Shown here one piece after another: positions 52,561 through 59,664 of a stretch of 64,000 bases of DNA. A program made the position numbers and the translations under genes. The stretch comes from Streptomyces pseudogriseolus. Lineage in GTDB: Bacteria > Actinomycetota > Actinomycetes > Streptomycetales > Streptomycetaceae. A model generated the notes under the pieces. That model worked only from the letters and a program-made list of their open reading frames with translations. It searched no databases and was not told where the DNA came from. Within the stretch, counting starts at the first letter, position 1. Each line of letters begins with the position of its first letter. The DNA lies in contig MUNG01000020.1 in assembly GCA_002154585.1 (NCBI GenBank), positions 1-64,000 on the forward strand, read 5' to 3'.

Positions 52561-52738
52561 GATGACCCGCTGATCCTACGGTCCGCCCGGCGAGGACCGG
52601 CCGGTCAGGTCCGCCCCACGCGCCACTCTGGCCGGATGTGGCCTCGGTACGGCCGGGCCGCCTCGCTGACACTGGTTCCTCCGACCACCGCCCGTGCACA
52701 CCGCCCTCGTCGGTGTCCCGCGCCCGGGAAGGCCCAGG

Positions 52739-53725
52739 ATGCTGCCAGAGACGACGCCCGAGGGCGACGGCACGACCGCGCCGCCCGCCCGCGACAGGCG
52801 CCCGGCCGACCGTGTCACGCTGCGTTCCGACCTGCGGGCCGCGCTGCCCGACGCGACCGCGGCGGTCGTCGTCACGGCGGCCGTCTTCGTGTTCTTCTGG
52901 GCGCGCATGGAGTCGGGCGAGTCGGCGACCGTCGCGGTCATGCCGTTCATGGACGACGCCCGCACGTACTGGATGTACCTCCTCAGCCAGGCGTTCGGCT
53001 GGTCGGCACTGCTGTGGGCCTGGGGCACGGTCATGCTCGGCCTGCTGCTGTCGGGGCCGCGCCCCGCACGGCTGCCGGTCCCGCGGGGGACCCTCGAACG
53101 CTGGCACCGCACCACCAGCCTGACCACGACGGCCCTGATGTTCGCGCACGCGCTGATGTTCGCGACCGAACTCGTACGTTACGAGGCCAAGTTGGGGTGG
53201 GCCGGGCGGCTGTGGGCGGGCTTCGCGGACTCGTTCGTGCCCGGCTGGTACGACTCCGGCACCGGCCGCGTCGCCATCCCCATCGGCCAGGGCGCCCTCT
53301 ACCTGGCCGTCCCGCTCGGCCTGCTCTTCTACGTCCGGCACCGCATCGGAGCGAACAGCTGGCGCCGGCTGCACCGCTTCGTCATCGTCGTCTACGTGCT
53401 GAGCGTGTGGCACACCCTGCTGTACGGCACCAACGTCTGGTACGGCGAGTGGCCGCGCACGGTGCTGTGGCTGCTGCAACTCCCGGTCGCGGTGCTGCTC
53501 CTGCTCCGTCTGCTGCGGCCGGCGCGGCGGGCGGAGCGGCTGGGCGCGGCCGGGGGCCGCGGGCGCGGGTCGCTGCCGGGCTGGGTGGTGCGGGCCGCGG
53601 GCCGAGTGGTGGCCGTGGCCGTAGTGGTGGGGCTGCTCGTCGTAGTGGCGTCCGGCCGGGACGGCGGCCGCGAACGCCCGGCCGTACCGCCGACGACGGG
53701 CCCGCACGCGCCCGAGACCGAGTGA
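52739..53725 (+). CDS. Ferric reductase-like heme-binding membrane protein
   Basis: 328-aa integral membrane protein with six main helices: after a 40-residue polar N-tail, helices near 50, 90, 140, 185, 225 and 250, and one more near 290. Histidines in or near helices (TLERWHRTTSLTTTALMFAH, RLHRFVIVVYVLSVWH) are spaced like the heme ligands of ferric-reductase-like membrane domains. No FAD/NAD domain follows, so it would need another reductase. ATG at 52739 is chosen as hydrophobic homology begins soon after; GTG 52694 is possible. The substrate is unknown. Confidence 0.75.
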   Translation: MLPETTPEGDGTTAPPARDRRPADRVTLRSDLRAALPDATAAVVVTAAVFVFFWARMESGESATVAVMPFMDDARTYWMYLLSQAFGWSALLWAWGTVMLGLLLSGPRPARLPVPRGTLERWHRTTSLTTTALMFAHALMFATELVRYEAKLGWAGRLWAGFADSFVPGWYDSGTGRVAIPIGQGALYLAVPLGLLFYVRHRIGANSWRRLHRFVIVVYVLSVWHTLLYGTNVWYGEWPRTVLWLLQLPVAVLLLLRLLRPARRAERLGAAGGRGRGSLPGWVVRAAGRVVAVAVVVGLLVVVASGRDGGRERPAVPPTTGPHAPETE

Positions 53726-53769
53726 GCACGGGCCCGTACGATCCCGGCGGCCGGCTGACGGGATGATGA

Positions 53770-53900
53770 CCGGCGACAGGGCGACGACGGTCCGGGGAAG
53801 CCGGTGCGCATCCGGCGCGATCCCGCCAGTGTGATCGGCGAGCGAACCCCGTACGACGCCACTGCCCCGCGAGGGCAGGAAGGCCGGGGCGAGCCGCGAC
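53770..53900 (+). ncRNA. Truncated cobalamin riboswitch without B12 box and without gene
   Basis: The plus strand has the core GGGGAAGCCGGTGCGCATCC, then GGCGCGATCCCGCCAGTGTGA (53794-53834), and the GCCACTG-ccccgcgaggg-CAGGAAGGC helix (53858-53884), followed by cggggcgagccgcgaccc. Where the GAGYCAGGA...CCTGCC B12 box should come, the sequence is ccgccccggcgccgcaccgctcctgag. The only gene after it (GNAT) lies on the opposite strand. The element thus looks like the leftover of a deleted cobalamin-regulated gene. The core has one unusual base (CCAGTGTGA for CCACTGTGA). Confidence 0.8.
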
Positions 53901-53961
53901 CCGCCCCGGCGCCGCACCGCTCCTGAGCGGCGGCGACCGCCGTGCTCGCGGGCCGCGGGAC

Positions 53962-54546
53962 TCACAAGGGCTGCGGCACGAGATGGCGGGCGGGATGGCG
54001 CGGGCCGAGGAAGACGACGACGCCTCTGCCGTCGGGGGACGGATGGGTGGCCTGGATCCAGCCCTGGCGGCGGTAGAAGCCCAGGGCCCTGGGCGCCCGG
54101 ACGGACGTGAGGAGCCAGCAACGCCCGTCGGGGGCGGGCGCGGTGACCGCTTCCAGCAGCCTTCCGGCGAGCCCGCTGCCCTGCGCGCGTGGCCGGACGG
54201 CGAGTTCGTCCAGCTCGAAGGCTCCGCACAGCCAGTCGTTCGTCCGCCGGGCGCCGAGCCCCGCCGCGGCCTGCGGGTAGCAGCGGTCCGTCGGGAAGGG
54301 CGGAAGCGTGGTCCACCCGGTGGCGAAGCCGACCACGTCACGGCCGGCGAAGGCCAGCGCCGCCGTGAAGCCGGGACGCCGCACGTCATGGGTGAGGCGC
54401 CCGGCGAACTCGGCCGCCCTCTCCTCGTCCTCGTTCCACGGCGGTGCGGCGAAGGCGTCCGCGTAGACCGAGCGCAGCGCGTCGGCGTGGGCGAGCACGT
54501 CCCGGCCCTGCAGCACGCGGACGACGGGATCCGCCGGAGTGTTCAC
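53962..54546 (-). CDS. GNAT-family N-acetyltransferase
   Basis: 194-aa acetyl-CoA-dependent acetyltransferase fold: FELDELAVRPRAQGSGLAGR is the conserved acetyl-CoA loop (R/Q-x-x-G-x-A/G), followed by LLEAVTAPAP and ALGFYRRQGW. The acceptor is unknown. GTG at 54546 has GGAGGGG in front. Its 3' end abuts the truncated riboswitch on the other strand, so the deletion border is near its stop. A dyad upstream (54575-54601) may control it. Confidence 0.88.
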   Translation of the reverse strand: MNTPADPVVRVLQGRDVLAHADALRSVYADAFAAPPWNEDEERAAEFAGRLTHDVRRPGFTAALAFAGRDVVGFATGWTTLPPFPTDRCYPQAAAGLGARRTNDWLCGAFELDELAVRPRAQGSGLAGRLLEAVTAPAPDGRCWLLTSVRAPRALGFYRRQGWIQATHPSPDGRGVVVFLGPRHPARHLVPQPL

Positions 54547-54574
54547 GCGACCCCTCCCCTTCCTGCAACCTGAT

Positions 54575-54601
54575 CCTTGTTGCAATCAGTGTGCAACAAG
54601 G
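54575..54601. promoter_or_regulatory. Dyad CCTTGTTGCA-N7-TGCAACAAGG
   Basis: Perfect 10-bp arms with a seven-base spacer, 28 bp upstream of the GNAT start and 40 bp from the end of the metE relic. It could be an operator for the GNAT gene or a weak terminator stem of the metE relic. A third TTGCA-like word (tcctgcaacctga) is adjacent. Confidence 0.5.
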
Positions 54602-54640
54602 GTCGAGCGCTGGTACAGGAGGCCTCGCGGCCGAGCGCGT

Positions 54641-55490
54641 TCAGGAAGCGGACAGTTCCTCACGGACGGTACTGGCGGCGGCCACCAGGTTCTCCAGGGA
54701 GGCGCGGGTCTCGGGCCAGGCGCGGGTCTTCAGGCCGCAGTCGGGGTTGACCCACAGCCGCTCCGCCGGGATGGCCTCCAGCCCGGTGCGCAGCAGCGCG
54801 GCGGCCTCCGCGGCGTAGCACATGTGGGGTGTGGATCTGCGTGTCCGGCCGCACTCCCGCCGTGGTGAGCCGGAACGCCTCGGTCGCCCACGCCAGGTAC
54901 GCGGCGCGGTCGGCGGTGCGCAGCGGCAGGGTCTCACGCAGCGCGGGCTCGTCGACCTGGATGACCGCGGTGCCGGCCGCCTCCAGGTCGGTCACCTCGT
55001 CGCGCAGGGCGAGGGCGACCTGGCGGGCGGTGTCGGCGAGGGGCTGGTCGTCGCGGACGAAGGACCAGGCGAGCATGGTGACCGGCCCCGTGAGCATGCC
55101 CTTGACCGGCCGGGAGGTGAGGGACTGGGCGTACGTCGTCCAGCGCACCGTCATCGGCTCGGGGCGGGAGATGTCGCCGGCCAGGTTCGGCGGGCGGACG
55201 TACCGGGTGCCGTAGGACTGGACCCAGCCGTGCCGGGTGGCCAGGCAGCCGGTGAGCTGCTCGGCGAAGTACTGCACCAAGTCGCCGGTCGGTACCTCGT
55301 CGATGCCGGCTTCCGCCAACTGCCGCCGGTTGGCATGGCGCAGCCCGGCGGCGGTGGCGTGCAGGGCGTCCGCGGAGACGCTGCCCTTCCAGTAGCCCTC
55401 GATCGCCTTCTTCAGTTCTTGGTCCTGTCCCTGGCGGGGGTAGCCGTACACGGTGGCCCGTGCCGTCGCGGCGGCGGACTGGGTGGTCAC
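54641..55490 (-). pseudogene. metE: metE relic with two large deletions and a frameshift
   Basis: Cobalamin-independent methionine synthase remains. The normal start is kept (GTG at 55490, AAGGAG site; [20 protein letters not shown]). After GIDEVPTGD the protein jumps to the late part ([40 protein letters not shown]), omitting several hundred residues. After QIHT an extra C in the CCC run (plus-strand GGGG 54826-54829) shifts the frame. HMCYA then joins directly to [20 protein letters not shown], a second deletion, ending at 54641. The intact enzyme is about 770 aa; less than 290 codons remain. It cannot be functional. Confidence 0.88.
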
Positions 55491-55599
55491 GGAGATCTCC
55501 TTCGCGAGATGAATCCCTGAGATCCCGGGACGGGACGAGAGCGCGAAGGGGTCTACGGCCGGCGTCCGGCGCGAGGTGTGGGAACGCGTACGCGGGGGT

Positions 55600-55688
55600 C
55601 CTAGGTCCGACGTCCGATCGCGCGCTATCGTTCCTGCTGCTAGCGTGCAGTTGCACATGACTCGCAATAACGTCGGAGGACGTTGGAC
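55600..55688 (+). promoter_or_regulatory. sodF promoter region with TGCA-type repeats
   Basis: cgtgcagttgcacatgactcgcaataacg precedes the superoxide dismutase gene. The gtgcagttgcac part is a near-perfect dyad and together with cgcaataa resembles sites bound by nickel regulator Nur in front of sodF genes of streptomycetes. The similarity is loose and unproven. Confidence 0.35.
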
Positions 55689-56336
55689 ATGGCGCTTTAC
55701 ACGCTCCCTGAGCTCCCGTACGACTACGCGGCGCTGGCTCCGGTGATCAGCCCGGAGATCATCGAGCTGCACCACGACAAGCACCACGCGGCCTATGTGA
55801 AGGGGGCGAACGACACCCTGGAGCAGCTGGCCGAGGCGCGTGACAAGGACGCGTGGGGCGCGGTCAACGGGCTGGAGAAGAACCTGGCCTTCCATCTGTC
55901 GGGCCACATCCTCCACTCGATCTACTGGCAGAACATGACCGGCCCGAAGGAGGGCGGCGGCGAGCCGCTCGCGCAGGACGGCGTGGGGGACCTGGCCGAC
56001 GCGATCACCGAGTCCTTCGGTTCCTTCGCCGGTTTCAAGGCCCAGCTGTCCAAGGCCGCCGCCACCACGCAGGGCTCGGGCTGGGGCGTGCTCGCGTACG
56101 AGCCGCTGAGCGGGCGGCTGATCGTGGAGCAGGTCTACGACCACCAGGGCAACGTCGGCCAGGGCTCCACCCCGATCCTGGTCTTCGACGCCTGGGAGCA
56201 CGCCTTCTACCTCCAGTACCGGAATCAGAAGGTGGACTTCATCGAGGCCATGTGGCAGGTCGTCGACTGGCAGGACGTCGCGAAGCGTTACGAAGCCGCC
56301 AAGGCCCGCACCGACGTACTGCTGCTGAAGCCCTGA
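55689..56336 (+). CDS. sodF: Iron/manganese superoxide dismutase (SodF)
   Basis: 215-aa cytoplasmic dismutase converting superoxide to peroxide and oxygen. Metal ligands are visible: His28 ([12 protein letters not shown]), the His in HLSGHILHS near 78, and Asp and His in [10 protein letters not shown] near 170. The pattern [11 protein letters not shown] and [15 protein letters not shown] is that of the Fe(Zn)-type enzyme of Streptomyces. ATG at 55689 with ribosome site CGGAGGA. A strong terminator follows. Confidence 0.95.
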   Translation: MALYTLPELPYDYAALAPVISPEIIELHHDKHHAAYVKGANDTLEQLAEARDKDAWGAVNGLEKNLAFHLSGHILHSIYWQNMTGPKEGGGEPLAQDGVGDLADAITESFGSFAGFKAQLSKAAATTQGSGWGVLAYEPLSGRLIVEQVYDHQGNVGQGSTPILVFDAWEHAFYLQYRNQKVDFIEAMWQVVDWQDVAKRYEAAKARTDVLLLKP

Positions 56337-56397
56337 CCCCGCCGAGCCGTCCTGCCTCGTGATCGTCTTCTCACCGTTTCACCGGGCAGGCGCGACG

Positions 56398-56432
56398 AAG
56401 GGCCCCGCGAGCACGCGGCTCGCGGGGCCCTT
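56398..56432. terminator. Strong terminator after sodF
   Basis: 15-bp stem aagggccccgcgagc / gctcgcggggccctt with a five-base loop, between the convergent sodF and FG-GAP protease-like genes; it can serve both. Confidence 0.9.
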
Positions 56433-56454
56433 CCGTGGGTGGGGTGGGGTGCCG

Positions 56455-58662
56455 TCAGCGGACCGCGTACCCGAAGTACTCACCGTGGGACGGGAGTCCG
56501 CCCTGACCCGGCTGGTACGTGGTCGCGGGGGCGCTGGTGCCGCCCGTCACGGCGTTCGGGAACGGCAGGACGTGCACGGCGCCCGTGGCGGCGGGACCGT
56601 ACGGCAGGCCGATGTACAGGTTCCGCGGGGTGAAGTGGATGCTGGTGCCCATCTTGGCGCCGGCGCTCGGAGGTCCGGGGACGCCGTCGCCGTCGCCCGC
56701 CTCGATCCACGAGTCGTTGGCGCCCGCCGATCCCAGCAGGGAGAAGGTGTGGACGGCGCCGGCGTCGGTGACGCCCGCGAGGTCCTCACCCGGGGTGCCC
56801 ACCGCGATCTTCAGGGTCGCGGCCGAACCGACCTCGCGGGGCGCGGTGTTGACCGCGCTGAGGGCCGCGCCGGTCTGGTCGCCCGCCTCGATCGTGCCGG
56901 AGCGGTCGTCGGTCCCGGAACCCTGGTTCAGGGCGTGCATGTACTCCCAGGTGCCGTCGCCCTTGATGTGCACGAGGAGCACGTTGCCCGCGCCGGCCTG
57001 CTGCGCGCCGCCGGTCTCGGCCGCCAGGGCCTCGCCCGGGGCGCCGACCGCGAGGATCGAGTCGGTGGCCGTGGCCGCGCCGGACGGGCGGTACGCGACC
57101 AGCGCGAGGGCCTGGCCGAACTTGTCACCGGCCTCGGCCCCGGCGTTGAGCTCCGGGTTGTCCTGGTCGAGTCCCGTGACCACGGTGGGCCGCCCGGCGG
57201 CGTCCAGCGTGTGGCTGAACACGGACAGGTTGCCGGCGTTCGCGTCGCCGCCGATCGCGTCGCCGGGAGCGCCGACGGCGATGAAGTTGGCGTCGCCCGC
57301 CACGGCCGTTCCGAAGCCGTCGTTCGCCTCGGCCGCGCCCGGGACGCTGCCCGAGTCCTGGTTGATGTCGATGCTGGTGTTGTCGTGCACGTAAAAGGCG
57401 GCGCCCGCCTTAGCGAGCGAACCGATCGCCTCGCCCGGCGCGCCGATCAGGACCCACGGCCGGCCCTCGGCGGTGGTGCCCGCCTCGAGGGCGGCGCCCA
57501 TCCGGTCGTTGCTCTCGGCCTTGGCGGTGCCGATGGAGCCGGTGCCGGAGCCCTGCTCGAAGTGCGCCGCCGCCGGGCCGCTGCCGAGACCGCTCCTGCC
57601 GCCGAACAGGATGTCGACGAAGCCGGCGTCGGTGGCGGTGCCGAGGTCCTCCTCGGACGCGGACACCACCAGGTCGGTGTAGCCGTCCTCGTTGTAGTCG
57701 ACGGTCGCGAGATGGTTGCCGAAGTGGTCCCCGGCCTCGGCGCCGCCGGGCACCCAGTCCAGGTCCTGGGTGATCTCGGCGGTGCCCTTGCCGCCGCCGA
57801 GGACGACACGGACCAGGCCCGCGGTGGTGTCGCCGCCGACCGTGGCCATCGGGTCGCCGACGGCGATGTCCTCGACGGCGTCGCCGTTGAAGTCGACGAT
57901 GCGGGTGGCGCCGGCCTTCGACGCGACCCAGGCGGCGAGGTCGTCGACGCGCGCGACGACACCCGCCGTGGAGGTCTGCGTCGCGTCGGTGCCGAGGCAA
58001 CCGCCCTGCGAGGACCGGCTGGTGAGGCCGACGAGCTTGCCGCCGGAGAGGACCGGACCGCCGGCGTCGCCCATGCAGGCGGCGATCCCGCCCTTGCCGG
58101 TGACGTTCGCGGAGGTGGCCGCGGCGGAGTCCACGGTGTAGACGCCGGTGTGCAGCTGGTTCGGCGCCCACACGGTCTTCGTACGGCCGTAACCGGCGAA
58201 GGTCAGCTCCGTGCCCGCCGCGGGCGCGCCGGCGGCGAACGCCGCCGGGGTCACGCCGGTCACGGGCCGGCTGAGGCGGGCCAGCACCACGTCGCGGTCC
58301 GTGCGCGGCACGATCTCGACGACGCGGCGCTCGGCGCCCCGCGTGCCGGTGAGGTCGGAGCGGCCGACGACCGCGGTCGTCGCCTTGGCGGGGACGCCGG
58401 CCGGCACGGCGAGCGAGGCGGCCGGGTCGTCGGCGAAGCAGCTGGCCGCGGTCAGCAGCCACTCGGGGTCGACGAGGACCGCGGAGCAGCCGCGGTCGTG
58501 GGCGCCGACGGTGATCTTCGCCGTGTAGGCGTACGCGGTGTCCGAGGCGGCCACCGGAGTGCCGCCGGTGACGGCGAGGGCGGGGGCCGCGCTCAGCACG
58601 AGCGACCCGGCGGCCAGGACGGCGCAGAGCGAGGCCGCCGAAGGACGTCTGACGAAGGACAT
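56455..58662 (-). CDS. Secreted trypsin-like pseudo-protease with FG-GAP repeats
   Basis: 735-aa exported protein. A Sec signal peptide (to about ALA31) is followed by an S1/trypsin-like domain (about 32-255) and then FG-GAP/integrin-alpha-type repeats to the C-terminus (VDFNGDAVEDIAVGDPMA, DYNEDGYTDLVVSA, LIGAPGEAIG...). The catalytic residues are changed: TAASC has Ser74 where His is needed and GDAGGP has Ala200 in place of the nucleophile; the Asp124 region (DRDVVLARL) is kept. It is thus probably a non-catalytic binding protein. ATG at 58662 has GAGGAA before it; ATG 58683 is possible. The substrate is unknown. Confidence 0.85.
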   Translation of the reverse strand: MSFVRRPSAASLCAVLAAGSLVLSAAPALAVTGGTPVAASDTAYAYTAKITVGAHDRGCSAVLVDPEWLLTAASCFADDPAASLAVPAGVPAKATTAVVGRSDLTGTRGAERRVVEIVPRTDRDVVLARLSRPVTGVTPAAFAAGAPAAGTELTFAGYGRTKTVWAPNQLHTGVYTVDSAAATSANVTGKGGIAACMGDAGGPVLSGGKLVGLTSRSSQGGCLGTDATQTSTAGVVARVDDLAAWVASKAGATRIVDFNGDAVEDIAVGDPMATVGGDTTAGLVRVVLGGGKGTAEITQDLDWVPGGAEAGDHFGNHLATVDYNEDGYTDLVVSASEEDLGTATDAGFVDILFGGRSGLGSGPAAAHFEQGSGTGSIGTAKAESNDRMGAALEAGTTAEGRPWVLIGAPGEAIGSLAKAGAAFYVHDNTSIDINQDSGSVPGAAEANDGFGTAVAGDANFIAVGAPGDAIGGDANAGNLSVFSHTLDAAGRPTVVTGLDQDNPELNAGAEAGDKFGQALALVAYRPSGAATATDSILAVGAPGEALAAETGGAQQAGAGNVLLVHIKGDGTWEYMHALNQGSGTDDRSGTIEAGDQTGAALSAVNTAPREVGSAATLKIAVGTPGEDLAGVTDAGAVHTFSLLGSAGANDSWIEAGDGDGVPGPPSAGAKMGTSIHFTPRNLYIGLPYGPAATGAVHVLPFPNAVTGGTSAPATTYQPGQGGLPSHGEYFGYAVR

Positions 58663-58696
58663 GAAGGTGGGTTCCTCAATCATGGGGAGTGGCGGC

Positions 58697-59200
58697 TCAG
58701 TTGCTGACGTTGATCTCGACGAGTACGTGCTCCCGGCCGTCGACGGACTCGCCGACGCCCTCCCAGGTGTCCGCCGGGATGTCGTACTCGACCTGCTCGT
58801 CCTCGACCGTCATCTCCAGATGGGTGTTGGCGGAGTCGTCGGTCTTCACGCCGTGCACCGCGGGCAGTTCGAGGGTCAGGAAGCCGGTGTCGGCGGTGAC
58901 CTGGAAGCAGACGTCCTCGCGGTCACGGGCGAGGAACCGCAGGAGGTCGGTGCTGTCGGTGCATTCGGCGAGCACGATGTGGCCGTCGCCGCGCTTGAGG
59001 ACGATGTCCTGCTCGGCGAGGATCCGGTCGGCGTCCGGGTAGGCGTAGTCCTCGACGGCGTAGCCGGGCGCGGCGTCGACGACGGCCTCGGCCGGTGAAG
59101 CGGCGGCGCCGGCGTTGCCGTGGGCGAGCACGGCCCAGGCCAGCGCGCCGGCGGTGGCCGCGGCGCCCAGAAGGCGCACGAGTGCGTTGCGTGTCTTCAT
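58697..59200 (-). CDS. Exported protein of unknown function
   Basis: 167-aa protein with an N-terminal hydrophobic segment (LVRLLGAAATAGALAWAVLA) fitting a signal peptide, cleavage near AGAAA. The mature part is acidic and probably beta-rich (DIVLKRGDGHIVLAECTDST, FQVTADTGFLTLELPAVHGV, HLEMTVEDEQVEYDIPADTW). A pair of Cys (near 80 and 98) could form a disulfide. It lies between the pseudo-protease gene and a small lipoprotein gene on the same strand. The family was not recognised. Confidence 0.75.
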   Translation of the reverse strand: MKTRNALVRLLGAAATAGALAWAVLAHGNAGAAASPAEAVVDAAPGYAVEDYAYPDADRILAEQDIVLKRGDGHIVLAECTDSTDLLRFLARDREDVCFQVTADTGFLTLELPAVHGVKTDDSANTHLEMTVEDEQVEYDIPADTWEGVGESVDGREHVLVEINVSN

Positions 59201-59274
59201 CACAGTCCTAGAAAGTCGGAACAGTCCTGGAAGGTCGGGTCTCCTGGGCTCGCGCCCAGGGGGAAGCGGGCGGC

Positions 59275-59664
59275 TCAGTCCGCCCTGTCGTACGTCTGCG
59301 TGCCCGGACCGTCGGGATCGAGCTGGAAGTACAAGGTGTCCTGGTCCTCCACGTAGAGCTGGATCCCGCCGGTGGCGCCGAGCCCGCCGTCCTCCACGCC
59401 GAGGTACACGAAGTCGTCGGACGTGCCGGGGTCCTCGTAGTCCCAGCTGCCGCCGAAGTCGGCCGGACCGGCGCCCTCGGACGTCGTCACCCGGGTGGCC
59501 GAGAACGTCCCGTCCGCCGAGAGCTCGATCCGCCCGCCGTCGTCGTTCCGGTACACACCGGGCAGCTGCTGCGGGTCGATCCCGCCCGAACACCCCGAGG
59601 CGAGCAGGGCGGACGAGGCGAGCACGGCGGACAGCCACCGTGCCCGTGCCCTCCCGCGCGTCAC
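59275..59664 (-). CDS. Small lipoprotein of unknown function
   Basis: 129-aa lipoprotein: signal peptide with lipobox LLASGC near 22-27, then QQLPGVYRNDDGGRIELSAD, a short beta-rich domain that includes FGGSWDYEDPGTSDD and ends LYFQLDPDGPGTQTYD. This looks like a lipocalin-like or copper-resistance-type small beta-barrel, but the family is unclear. The GTG start overlaps the stop of the ALF-repeat gene, so it is translated together with it. Confidence 0.78.
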   Translation of the reverse strand: MTRGRARARWLSAVLASSALLASGCSGGIDPQQLPGVYRNDDGGRIELSADGTFSATRVTTSEGAGPADFGGSWDYEDPGTSDDFVYLGVEDGGLGATGGIQLYVEDQDTLYFQLDPDGPGTQTYDRAD

